Source: Cinnamomum chago (taxonomy: Eukaryota; Streptophyta; Magnoliopsida; Laurales; Lauraceae). Taken from it: a stretch of 64,000 nucleotides of DNA. Made by a program: the position numbers and the translations under genes. The DNA is taken from the NCBI GenBank assembly GCA_038049695.1, contig CP142452.1, positions 53,836,501 through 53,900,500 of the forward strand, read 5' to 3'. Under the pieces are notes generated by a model that saw nothing but the letters and a program-made list of their open reading frames with translations, searched no databases and was not told the DNA's origin. Below are positions 21,027-31,336 of the stretch, piece after piece (the first letter of the stretch is position 1; every line of letters begins with the position of its first letter).

Positions 21027-21414
21027 GCAAGTATCGACTAAAAATCGCCTCCCTGCTGAATGGTATTGCAAGTATCGATGGAATGTCGCCTCCTTGCTCA
21101 TTCGGTTGCGAGTATCGATGGAATGTCGCCTCCCCGCGGATTTGGGTGCAAGTATCGACTAAGCGTCGCTTCCCTGCTTTTTTCTTCAAAAATTTTGTTT
21201 TGTGGGTATCGATGGAATGTCGCTTCCCCACGATTTTTGAATTTTGAGGTTTTTTCGAACCTTTGTTTTGTTTTTGTTTGTTTTGAAATTTGGGTTGTGG
21301 ATATCAACTGGAACGTTGCGTCTCCACGATTTTGGGGTTTTGGAAGTATCGAATGGGGTTCGCATCCTTCCGATTTTGGGTTTTGCAAGTATCGACTGAA
21401 CGTCGCTTCCCTGC
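21027..21414 (-). repeat. Array of eight about 30 bp hairpins with compensatory stem changes in Tat-1
   Basis: The units are at 21027, 21068, 21108, 21148, 21202, 21297, 21342 and 21385. Each has an outer 5 bp stem and an inner stem around a 5-6 base loop. Outer arms change together: GCAAG/CTTGC, GTGGG/CCCAC, GTGGA/TCCAC, GGAAG/CTTCC. Inner arms also do: CGAC/GTCG, CAAC/GTTG, CGAA/TTCG. In the units whose arms mismatch as A and C on the + strand (GCAAG/CCTGC, GCGAG/CCCGC) the - strand RNA has a U-G pair, so all eight outer stems close in the element's sense RNA. Function unknown. Confidence 0.82.
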
Positions 21415-21842
21415 GGTTTTTTGAAAAACCATTTTTTGTTTAAAGACACGAGGGTCGTAAATTTTGACTCAAAACCATTTTGGTGGTAAAAGCCGGGGTG
21501 GACTAGGGCTGAAATCCCTAGGTCCTGATTTTGTTTCAAACCATGAATTTTGGGTTCAAGGATCGAAAATTTTGGTCAAGTTTGGGAAGAGGCTCCTAAA
21601 CTTGGATTTTTGGATTTGCTTTTTTTTTTTGAACAATGAAACGATGAAAGAAACATTGTTTTGAGGGGTTTTTTTTTTTAGAAATTTCAACAAGAGGATG
21701 AAAATTCCAAAAGGAGTGGGTTTGACGAGCAGATACCTAGGAATAGGCTTTGGCCGTGCAGGCGTCGCTCTGACCCGATGGGGAAAGCCTTCAAGGGTAG
21801 TACCGCTTCAAGAACTTTCCATTGATGGGCAGCATACATCTG
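21415..21842 (-). other. Noncoding stretch between gag and the hairpin arrays of Tat-1
   Basis: No domain of protease, RT or integrase was recognised directly downstream of gag, and no repeat was seen. A poly-T run is at 21621-21630. Confidence 0.5.
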
Positions 21843-23795
21843 TCACCCTCCATGTTTAGAGGTTGCAATGGAAATTGGCTCCTTCTTTGATGACTTTTGA
21901 CTGTTGAGGTCTTTGATCACCGTTTCAGCCTCCATAGAAGCTTCTAGGAGTTCTCCCTGGTTTTTTGATTTGTTGCCGATGATCATGGAACGGATTCTTG
22001 TTCTCATGTTGTTACGGCAGATGTCGACTAGCGACGCTTGTGGCAATACATCTGAGCATTTGTACGCCATGGCTTTCCATTTGTGAATGAAGTCGTATGT
22101 AGACTCATTCTCCCCCTGTTTCAGGCTGCAGAGCTGAGCCATAGTAACAGGATGATCCTCACCTTTGAAGTGAGTCAAGAAGCGTGTCTCCAGCATGGCC
22201 CAATTCTGAATGGAGTTCTCTGGAAGAGTGGAGTACCAATCAAAGGCCGTACCTTTTAGGGTGCTTGCAAAGAGGCGAATCTTGAGTGCATCTTGATCCG
22301 CAATAGCTCCTGTCAGGATCTTGAAGTGGATGACATGCTGTCTGGCTGAACCTTTCCCCGTATACGTTTGGAGAGTAGGTTGCTTGAATTTTGTAGGGAA
22401 CGGGACCGAGTCCATCCACAAGGGATATGGTGGCTTGATCCCATGCTCCTTTAGCGTATCCTCTTCTTTTGCTTTGGCGAGGATATTGTCAACGTCCTTT
22501 TTGGTAAGGGCGCGTGACTCACTATTTTCCGCATTTTCCTCGTTGCCTTGGTGGCTCGGAGGAACTTCATTATTTGGCGGATGTTGGATAGTGAGAAGGA
22601 GGTTTTCCATTAGGGCCTCTATTCTCTGTTGTCCTTGTTCCAGCTGCTGGATGCGTGCAGCTACGTCATCATGTGACGGAGGTTGCTCAGCATTTGTGAC
22701 CAAGACGTTCACTCTTCGAGAGTCGAAAGAGGATACAGTCTTGGTGACTGAGCTAGAGCTCATTCTTTTAGATGAAGAGCTCGAAGAGTGATCACTCCGA
22801 TGTCCTTGGCTTGAAGGAGCGGGAGAGTTTTCTTTATGTCTTCGTGTCCGGGAGACGCTGCGGGTCACCGGACGCCTGACATGGATTTTTGTTGCTGACT
22901 TCTGGCGTCTTCTGGTTTTGCCAACCATATGGACTGCATCAATTTGGTTGGGTCTTTCTTTTTCAACCCATTTTTGGGAAACTTGGAGAGTAGGAGGTTG
23001 AGTCCTCCGTTTCTCTAGTCTCTTTTGTCGGTATGACGCGCGGCGGCGTGCTCGACGAGCGAGTTGAGCCTCGGTCAGCTCTGGCTGGGCTTTGACGATG
23101 AAGGATGTACTCCCTCGGGCGCAGCAGCCGAGCTTGTCTTCTTTGAAGTTAGGCAAGGACAGGATGCGGACCCGGTCCTTCGCCTGTTGCAGCGAGGCTT
23201 TGAATTGTGCAAGCTCGGCCCCTGTAGAGATGAAGGGTCGAACTGCAGTTTTGCAGGCCTTAGCAAACACTTGGGGAGGCCTGGTGATGTAGGATTTGAT
23301 TTTTGGCTTGTAGGAACAAGCTGGTTGATGCTGAATTGACCTGGGAGTCAGGTCAGAGATGGGTTTCTCCTCTTTCATGTAGAAGAGAGGGTAGAACCGG
23401 TTTTCTTTGAGCGGGGCCAGGTATGCTGGCTTGGCAGATGCTCGGGACCTCCTTTGTTTCGGTGAAGGCCCTGGGGACCAAGTCTTGGGACGGACCTGGC
23501 TGTTTGCGGGCTGAGGCTTCGCGGGGGTCGCCTTTGGTGTCACGGCGGTGACACATTGGGAGGCGATTTTCTGCTTCTTAGCGGGAGCAGCCTGTTCTTC
23601 AGGAAGTGGGAATGGTCCCAATGTCCCAAAGAAAATAGTCCGGGGAGTCGAGGTCGACCCGGAGTTTGGTGAATTGTTGGTGGTGTTGACGCTGTGGCAA
23701 CTAGCAGTGCGCTTATGAGTGCGCACATTCTGCTTCTGTTGAAGCATCTGCTGGTGCTTTTTCTCGTCGAAGGTGATGGTCAAGGAAGCTGCCAT
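21843..23795 (-). CDS. Tat-lineage Gag
   Basis: An intact 650-residue frame from the ATG at 23795. The N-terminal half is basic and Ser/Pro/Gln-rich without a recognised domain (KRRTQPP, RSVSRTRRHKENSP). Near residues 370-400 is a QQLEQGQQRIEALMENLL coiled segment. From about 440 to 640 is the retrotransposon gag domain (PF03732 type), with FKQPTLQTYTGKGSARQHV, AFDWYSTLP, WAMLETRFLTHF and GENESTYDFIHKWKAM. This capsid type is characteristic of the Tat/Ogre group. No zinc knuckle is seen before the stop, and no pol follows, so the element depends on others for enzymes. Its length and openness suggest recent activity. Confidence 0.85.
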   Translation of the reverse strand: MAASLTITFDEKKHQQMLQQKQNVRTHKRTASCHSVNTTNNSPNSGSTSTPRTIFFGTLGPFPLPEEQAAPAKKQKIASQCVTAVTPKATPAKPQPANSQVRPKTWSPGPSPKQRRSRASAKPAYLAPLKENRFYPLFYMKEEKPISDLTPRSIQHQPACSYKPKIKSYITRPPQVFAKACKTAVRPFISTGAELAQFKASLQQAKDRVRILSLPNFKEDKLGCCARGSTSFIVKAQPELTEAQLARRARRRASYRQKRLEKRRTQPPTLQVSQKWVEKERPNQIDAVHMVGKTRRRQKSATKIHVRRPVTRSVSRTRRHKENSPAPSSQGHRSDHSSSSSSKRMSSSSVTKTVSSFDSRRVNVLVTNAEQPPSHDDVAARIQQLEQGQQRIEALMENLLLTIQHPPNNEVPPSHQGNEENAENSESRALTKKDVDNILAKAKEEDTLKEHGIKPPYPLWMDSVPFPTKFKQPTLQTYTGKGSARQHVIHFKILTGAIADQDALKIRLFASTLKGTAFDWYSTLPENSIQNWAMLETRFLTHFKGEDHPVTMAQLCSLKQGENESTYDFIHKWKAMAYKCSDVLPQASLVDICRNNMRTRIRSMIIGNKSKNQGELLEASMEAETVIKDLNSQKSSKKEPISIATSKHGG

Positions 23796-24320
23796 TGTTA
23801 GTAAACTTCTGAAACAGGACCAGATTCATTAGTAATCACAAGAATATAATGATTATAAATGGAAAAAAAGGGCAATCTATGGGTTTGCCTTTTCAGATCG
23901 CTCAAGGGATATGACCCAGGCGACGTGAGGAAGGCAAAAGCCATAGAGGGCACAATTGTTCTGATTGCAAGTATGGTGAGCCCCAAAATGAGCGTCCCAG
24001 TGACTGCTAGAAGCAATTGTAAACCTAAATTCGACTTATCGCGTAGCAGGGCTTGCTCGAGATAAGAAGAATATAAGGTTGGAGTTTTACAAATGCGCCG
24101 GTCGCGAATACAGTAGACCCTGAAAGGGCGTACTAGCACCGCTAGACACAAATGCTGGAGATCGCATCCATGAGATGGGATCCTCTGGTTTTTGAAATGT
24201 CAAAATGGATTCATCAAGGAGAGCATGTGGTATCCCGATCCAAAGACGGACTCAACGATTTCCGCGAGCACCAGTACCCTGGAAGGAACCACAATTTCTC
24301 GGATCCGAACCCAAAATGAC

Positions 24321-24365
<45 letters not shown>

Positions 24366-24684
24366 TTAGTTTTTTTTTTTAATTTTTATTTAAAAGACAA
24401 GGGAGCACACATAGGCTTCCTAACCCGGTCTTATGAAATCACAATTGATAGAATTGCCCCCAGGTAAGGGTAGGATTACTTAATGAACCCGTTTGGAGGA
24501 CCCTTGCCTCGAACAGTCAGGCTGTCTCCACACTCTGGACAAGGCTTTTCTTGAATCAACCGACATCAAAGAACGCAGTTGGTTTGGCCTTAGCGGTCTA
24601 TGTCTTTTTTTTTTTTTTTTTTGCTTTATTTTTACTAGACTCATTGAAGAGAAACAATGATAAAAAACCTTAGTCGAACAGGCT
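23796..24684 (-). other. Tat-1 leader before gag, with a small upstream open frame
   Basis: The untranslated leader continues at 27651-28108 beyond a nested solo LTR. It has long T runs on the + strand (24328-24360, 24604-24622). A 117-codon open frame (24151-23798, -) ends two bases before the gag ATG and contains a hydrophobic stretch (LLLAVTGTLILGLTILAI). It may be only an upstream ORF or chance. CTGTTTCAG just before gag could be a 3' splice site. Confidence 0.5.
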
Positions 24685-27650
24685 TGTCGCGACCCCGGAC
24701 CGGGAATCCCAATCCGGGATCGGGACATTAGTGTGTAATGATAATTGGTGATGAGGATTACCTACATCCTCAACATACAACTTATTTAATTTCCCACAGG
24801 TGTCCGCGGTGAGGATATCAAAACCTTGCATGAATATTTCTTTTTAGTGCGGAAGCGTGTAGCAAATCAAATAGTAAGACTATCTCTAGTCATGCAAGCA
24901 TTAACATCAAATATCAAAACTGTATCAGAAAGAGCAATGATCTATAGCATGTTTCCCAATAGTTGTTAAAGTTAGACAAAATATCATTTAGTTACATTCC
25001 CCAAAATTAGAGGCCAACAAAGGCCAATATTACAAAATAATAACCCAAAGAATAGTTAACAAGTCCTCCCCAAAATGTTACGCCTCTTGGCAACCCGATG
25101 TCTACATGACATCGTCAGCACGCCACTCAACTAGAGGCTGCAGCTCACCTACCGCCTCCTCCGGCTCCTCCTCAAGGAAACCGGCAACGGGACCTGAGTA
25201 CCAAAGCAAAGGATCAGACACGACGGTCTGGCAAGAGAGTGAGAAGATACGACAACATGCAATAGATGAAATATCTCGAAAAGCAAGGAAATCTGTTAAA
25301 GCAAGAACTCTCATAAAATAGGTAAATCATTTGCTAGAAACATGTAAACAAGATAAAACATATGAGGTAACCAAGGAAATCGGGAATAACAAGGTGGCAA
25401 TCACATAAAGCTAAGTCCTCTGTCACTAAAGTGACAACAGTATCACGGGACGTTGATCTCAGTCACACAAGGTGAGGAGAAACAACGTATACATATATAC
25501 AATATAATTATACGGGAACGGGACCACGGTAGCGAACCGGGTATCGGGACGGGACCACGGTAATGACCGGGTATCGGGATCCAAACTACAGCTGGTGGGA
25601 CGGGAGAGGGATCTCCAAGTCGGTGGATCAAACCGACAAGGTATCCAAGCTTAGTGATGCCGACACATAGGTTAAATAACACATCGATACATATGCAAGT
25701 AAAACAAGTACAAGTAAAACAATGAACGGGCAAGAATATTCAATGTATAACTTTCATTTCATATCGGGCAATACTCTTCGGGACAAGTCAATGCTACTAT
25801 CATGCTTTCGGGAAAACAACTCATGACATGTAAATCTTGGAAACAGAGAAATATGATGAATTATACCAATTCGGGAAAGATAATGATTTTAAGATCTATT
25901 TGAGTGAATAGGGGTCCCGTATGTCGAACATAGATATGACTTGGTACTCCTTGAGTTTGAAGACATTCCGGGCTCCTTATGCACTTTTACTATTTTTAAA
26001 ACTTAATATGAGCTTATGGTTATAACTAGATATTATGATAGGAAAACAAGACTATAAACGGTCCACCCTAAGTAGGATGTCAACCCGGAACCATCGAGCA
26101 ACCCACTCAGTCACCGAAAGGAATAGAATTCGCGATACCCAAGGAAATAGACTTTGCATTTAGGTATGAAGAGGATATCGTGTCGTTCCATCCCGTTCAA
26201 GATTGAATCGATTGAACTTCGATGCATCCCGGACCAACCGTGAAGAGCATCGGCTCAAGACACTCTCACATATGGTCAAGTGAGTCCAAGGAGGGTAGCC
26301 AAAGTCCACCAAAAAAAAAAAAATTCAAAACCCACTACGCAGGGTCCGATCGATCGGCCGATCGATCGGCCCAAAAAGGCTTACAGCTAAAAGACAGACC
26401 GATCGATCGGCCTGTAGGTCCGATCGATCGGCACTGGGCGTGGAGCATGCCCGGGAACTTTATTTTTTCTCCTTTTTGTTTCCTTTCCTTCCAACACCTC
26501 AACAACCACAATCAACTATGAACAAGGAGACTTAAACACATGATTCCAAGACATTAAATGAGGCTATCAAGATGTGTAAAGATCATTTATTTCAACCATG
26601 GAAAAATCAATGAAAACAATCAATGAAAGCATGAAAACCATAAATGCATCTCCAAACCATTTCAAACTTAAAAACATCCAAACATTCACTTGCCTCAAGT
26701 CTTCAATTAATGATATTAAGCTCTATCAAGTCCTCCAAGAAAATGGCCCAAGCTACAAGGCAAAATCCCCAAATAAAACCCTAAAATGGGTTACACCAAG
26801 AATGAAATTGAAAGAACTTCCAATAATGCAAATGTAGCTTCCCTAAGGCTAGAAGATTAAAAGTCTAGAAGATGAGAGGGATCACTTACTTGGATGACCT
26901 TCAAATGAGAAGAACTAGTTCAAGGAAGATCTCAAGATTGATGGGTTCCTCCAAAAATGGTATCAAGATGAAGCTTGTGAGATGGGGAAGAGATTGGCAA
27001 TCTCCATTTTGAGTTTGGTGCGATATTGGTGAGGATTAGAGATGAAGAAGCAAGAAGAAGAAGAGAAACTTGCTAGCAAAACCCTAGACTCAAGTGTGCT
27101 GGAACATGAAAATGGAGGAAGAAGGGAAGGGTTCCTCTTGTTAACCATTGAGAGGTTTGGGTCCCACAACTTAAGAAGCTAAATGGACTAAAATCATCTC
27201 TCTCGGGTCCACGGATGAATTCGACGAAGAAGGAAGAAATGTTCGTCGAAATATCTAGTTTCCAAAAAGTGTATGTTTCGCGGTTTACGAGAATATCAAG
27301 TTTTGGGTACAGATTTGGTGTGAAATGACTGTTTTACCCTCAAGGCTATGAAATCGGGTTTCGGGGCCTCGAATGGACACGGGATCAACATGAAAGTTGT
27401 AAGAATCCACAAGATGAATGCAACGGGCCAAAAACACAATTCACAACCAATCGGGAAAATCTCGCAAGAAAACGCAAAGCCGAAAAGGGAAACCCCCAAA
27501 GGGCCCCACAAGCTACCAATCACTCTAAAAAGCCCAAAACTAGAAACAAGGTTATTCCAAACCCAACTAGATCAAAAACACTAATCAAGCTTAGCACTAA
27601 CACGCAACTTAATTAGCACTAATCTGGTTCACTCGGGTCGGGGTCTTACA
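24685..27650 (-). mobile_element. Tekay-like solo LTR in the Tat-1 leader
   Basis: About 2.97 kb, + strand ends TGTCGCGACCCCGG and GGGTCTTACA, i.e. TGTAAGACCCC..GGTCGCGACA on the - strand. The flanks are AGGCT on the left and (A)GGCTC on the right, a 4-5 bp duplication overlapping the last base. The sequence on both sides belongs to one Tat leader. No internal Tekay sequence is present, so it is a solo LTR. It includes a CGATCGATCGGCC palindrome cluster at 26346-26432. Confidence 0.85.
26346..26432. repeat. GATCGATCGGCC palindrome cluster in a Tekay LTR
   Basis: Four short blocks built from CGATCGATCGGC. The corresponding part of the other two Tekay LTRs (46150-46590 and 55770-56060) has a different palindromic unit, around GGTTAGCCG. 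Confidence 0.75.
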
Positions 27651-28108
27651 GGCTCAACATTTCTGCAAGCGCAATGAACGATAGGATAGGATCAAAACCT
27701 CTCAATTTTGAATCCAAGGCGAAAAGTTTTGATTTTTTTTTCTTTTTTTTTTTTTTTTTTTTGAAATCTCTAACAGACTCATCGAAGAGAAACAATGGCC
27801 CAATCCTCGATCCAAGCCGGTCTCAGCGGATAATCGCGAGCGCCAATGTCCAGAAAGGAAAGGATCAAAGTTTCTCAATTTTGAATCCAAAACGAGAAAT
27901 CTGAACTTTTTTTTTTTTTTTTTTTTTTTGAAAAGAGAAAGAATGGAAATAGATTGAAAGAATTTGAAATTTCCAAAAAATCCCATCTCATGCGAAATCC
28001 AACATAGGCCACCAGCCAAAAAGTAGCCAAGGAATTCGGAAAAGAAACATAAGCAAAGATATAATATGCGAATATTTCAATTCCAAGCATCCGGTGTTCT
28101 CAAGTAAA
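27651..28108 (-). other. Tat-1 leader, part next to the primer site
   Basis: Noncoding. It contains a partial duplication (CTCAATTTTGAATCCAA followed by a T-rich run) at about 27698 and 27876, and ACTCATCGAAGAGAAACAATG at 27776, also seen near 24639 beyond the solo LTR. No gene seen. Confidence 0.55.
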
Positions 28109-28130
28109 CGGGTCCCACCGGGTGTGCCAA
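28109..28130 (-). promoter_or_regulatory. Primer-binding region of Tat-1
   Basis: The - strand reads TTGGCACACCCGGTGGGACC two bases after the LTR end CCATCA. A TTGGCAC(G/A)CCCGGTGGGACC segment at this place is familiar from Tat-lineage elements. It defines the left (+) limit of the 5' LTR and the direction of the element. Confidence 0.7.
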
Positions 28131-28132
28131 CT

Positions 28133-31100
28133 TGATGGAACGCGCTCCAATGACCCCGGGCGCTACCGGGCGTCGGCGGACGTGGGAGTCCGTTTGGTCC
28201 GACCCTTTCGCCCCCGGAGGGCGGAGCGTGCATCAACGCTTTTGGGTGTTTGGGTGGGTGTGCCAGGTTTTCTATTTTACTTGGAATTGCAAGTGATGAT
28301 CCGGAGATCAATCTTCGCAAGTAAAAAAGGAAATCAACTTCTTTTCAAGTTTCCATTGCATATATATTTAAGAAAAGAGACAGTTTTTTATTTTGCCGTA
28401 AAAGGCGATTTTTTTTGGCATTTATAGCCGATTTGTGGCGTTTATAGCCGATTTACAATTCTCATCAATAATGAAAGACAAGAGTTGTGGTTTTTTGTCT
28501 CTTTAAAAAAAATACAAAATACAATGAAAAGCGAGAAAGGAAGAATCTAACTTTTCAGGAGATTGTGGGAGGGACCCGTTTAGATTGACGGTCGCGAGTC
28601 ATGTATGGACTCCGCCATCATCCATGCAAATGAGAACGTCGGATGCTTTGGATTCGCTTGGCTTGGCTATATCCTCAGATTTTTAGAGAACAAAGACCGA
28701 GAGAAGGTCTTATGTTCAATAAAAAGCCGAGTAGAAGGGCTGAAGAGCCATGTCTAAGCCACTTTTGTTGAAGTAGAAGGTAAAGGACCTTGGGGGGAGT
28801 GCCCCGCAAGGGACTTTTGTCACCTTGTAGTGGAGGCTGCTGCGGAATTCCGACAGAGGTTTCTCTCTCTCTGAGCTTCTGGATCTCTAGAGCAGGAATT
28901 GCTGATGATTTCGATCCCCCGGAATGCTTGGAGGGGACTCCTATTTATAGGCCTTTAGGTAGCCTTTAGGAGTGATTTATGAGCCTTTATGGTAATAAAG
29001 CTCATTAAGGGAGGAGTTACAAGTTTAATTGTCTCTTGCTTTGTAACTCCTGCCCCTTGGATTTCATTGGCCGGAGGAGAGTCATGGGCATTTAATCGCC
29101 TTTAATCTCCATTATGTTAGGAGTTTCATGGCTTGAATGCCATGATTGTTTGGACTTGTAACTCCTGAACAGAGGCTTCTGATTGGGCCGTCCAAGATAA
29201 TGGGTTAATGACTGCATTAACTTGCCATAAACGGGCCAATTGATAGCATTAAGTGGCCGCCTTAGTAGCTGAAGAGTCGCGGGCCATGTTGCGTCTTTTG
29301 GAATCCCCTTTGCGATGATCATCGATGGATCCTTATGTAAATCAACATCAGATGATCATGTAGTTTCAGACATTGGTTGTACCAGCGGGCCGGCAGCATC
29401 TGTCCAGTTGATTTCACGATCGGGTGGGCAGAAAGTGCACTTTTTTAGTTGTTCGGCTGGCGATCAATGAAGTTTTTGAAGTTCTGGAAAGGAGTCCTGT
29501 GATCTTGATGAATATCAGTGAATTTGGAGCCTCAAAAGCCTGAATCTGGAAAAATCACAGGGACAGAACAACTCGTCTCGCGAAAACGGACGAAACGGGG
29601 GGTCCCGGGGCGAAATCGGCGCCCCGGACCTCCCAGGGTCGCCGGCCCCATGGCCCAGGGTCGCAGGGGCCTGCGACCCTGGGGGAAAATCCCTTCCCGA
29701 GGCCCGTTTTTGGCCGTTTCTCGTCGTTTTTCGCTTCCATTTTTTTTGCTTGTTTTCTCTAACATTTATCCACATTATTTGGCTTGATTTCCCTCTGAAA
29801 AACCTGATGAGAATCCTTGCAAATTGGTTTGCAAAGTTTCTGATTTTCCGGGAAAAGCCGAACGCAGAACTGCTGATTTTCCGCCAGAAGCTGAAACAGG
29901 ATCAAACGATGTCGGAATGACCTGAAATTTGAGGTGAAGCTTCTTGAGCATTAAATAATACCAACCATGGGCTTTTGTTTGAGTTTTGAAGCCATTTGGG
30001 GTCATGCAAACGCTTGCGTTTGATTTCACCGCGAGGGAAATGCCGAGCTTTGACTTTTGGTCAAACGATGTCCGATTGACCTGAAATTCGACGGGTGACT
30101 CCCTCATCAGTAAATAAGACCAACCACAGGCTTTTGTTTGAGTTTTGAAGCCATTTGTTGTCATGTAAACGCTTGCCTTTGATTTCACCGCGAGGGAAAT
30201 GCCGAGCTTTGACTTTTGGTCAAACGAAGTCCGATTGACCTGAAATTTGACGGGTGACTCCCTCATCAGTAGATAAGACCAACCATAGGCTTTTGTTTGA
30301 GTTTTGAAGCCGTTTGGCGTCATGCAAACGCTTGCCTTTGATTTCACCGCGAGGGAAATGCCGAGCTTTGACTTTTGGTCAAACGATGTCCGATTGACCT
30401 GAAATTCGACGGGTGACTCCCTCATCAGTAGATAAGACCAACCATAGGCTTTCGTTTGAGTTTTGAAGCCATTTGGAGTCATGCAAATGCTTGCCTTTGA
30501 TTTCACCGCAAGGGAAATGCCGAGCTTTGACTTTTGGTCAAACGATGTCCGATTGACCTGAAATTCGACGGGTGACTCCCTCATCAGTAGATAAGACCAA
30601 CCATAGGCTTTCGTTTCAGTTTTGAAACCATTTGGAGTCATGCAAATGCTTGCCTTTATTTCACCGCGAAGGAAATGCCGAGCTTTGACTTTCGGTCAAA
30701 CGATGTCCGATTGACCTGAAATTCGACGTGTGACTCCCTCATCAGTAGATAAGACCAACCACAGGCTTTCGTTTGAGTTTTGAAGCCATTTGGAGTCATG
30801 CAAACGCTTGCCTTTATTTCACCGCAAGGGAAATGTCGAGCTTTGACTTCTGGTCAAAAGATGTCCGATTGACCTGAAATTCGACGAGGAGCCTATTGGA
30901 GTCATTTTGAGATGATCCACAAGCTCCGAGTTGGGTGCCATGGTCCCGGGGTGCTCTGCCGCTGGTAGGCTTGATTCAGCCGTTGGAGAGTTGATGATGG
31001 GTCAAACGTTGCTGGTTTGACTTGAGACTTGACGTGGAGCCCTTTGGACATATTTTGAGAACATCCATAGGCCCTGATCGAAGATTTGGTGCCTCCGATT

Positions 31101-31336
31101 CTGCCGCCGCCGGGAGCGCTTGTTTAGCTGTTGGAGAAGTGAAGCTAGGCCAAATGATGTCGGAATGACCCGAAACTTCATGTGTACCTCTCTTTTGGTT
31201 GTTTTGAATGACCTTGCAGTTTTGTTTGATTCTGACAAGATCTGATGCTTGAAGTGGCGCCTGCCTATTTTTGGTTGGATGCGGCTCCATGTAGCTTTTG
31301 GTGTAAAGAGGCAAAGTGACATTTTTGGTGTCAACA
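28133..31336 (-). repeat. 5' LTR of Tat-1
   Basis: 3,204 bp, TGTTGACACC at 31336 to CCATCA at 28133 on the - strand. It shows the same internal order as the 3' LTR: 158 bp tandem array (29901-30880), GC palindrome (29654-29683), TATA box (28940-28951), then GCC/GGC mini-hairpins (28394-28460). The flank to the right is Copia-1 gag. Confidence 0.88.

Larger units (their letters stand above)
1338..31336 (-). mobile_element. Tat-1: Ty3/gypsy Tat-lineage element lacking pol, with antisense PMD gene
   Basis: On the - strand the order is 5' LTR (31336-28133), primer-binding region (28130-28109), leader, gag (23795-21843), two hairpin-repeat arrays (21414-20537), an antisense gene (20257 back to about 7960), noncoding tail, polypurine tract (4292-4281) and 3' LTR (4280 to 1338, continuing left of the window behind a Tekay insertion). 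No protease, RT, RNase H or integrase was recognised in its own sequence. Subtracting three nested insertions (5065-7754, 10719-18592, 24685-27650) leaves about 16.5 kb. It sits in the gag of Copia-1; GGATG at 31337 is its candidate TSD, the partner being off-window. The two outer LTRs differ by roughly 1-2 percent by eye, so it is young, probably around or below a million years at usual plant rates. Tat assignment rests on the LTR start TGTTGACACC, the primer site, the gag type and the antisense extra gene. Confidence 0.82.

Noticed and set aside
20537-21414. Regular short repeats with spacers, CRISPR-like at first sight
   Set aside because: Units are imperfect, spacers are short, T-rich and related to each other, and the context is a plant retrotransposon; the units are hairpins of two types, not CRISPR repeats.
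24680-27655. Same AGGCT duplication at the Tekay solo LTR and at SIRE-1n, suggesting a shared target preference
   Set aside because: Two cases of a 5 bp word, one of them imperfect; coincidence is likely.
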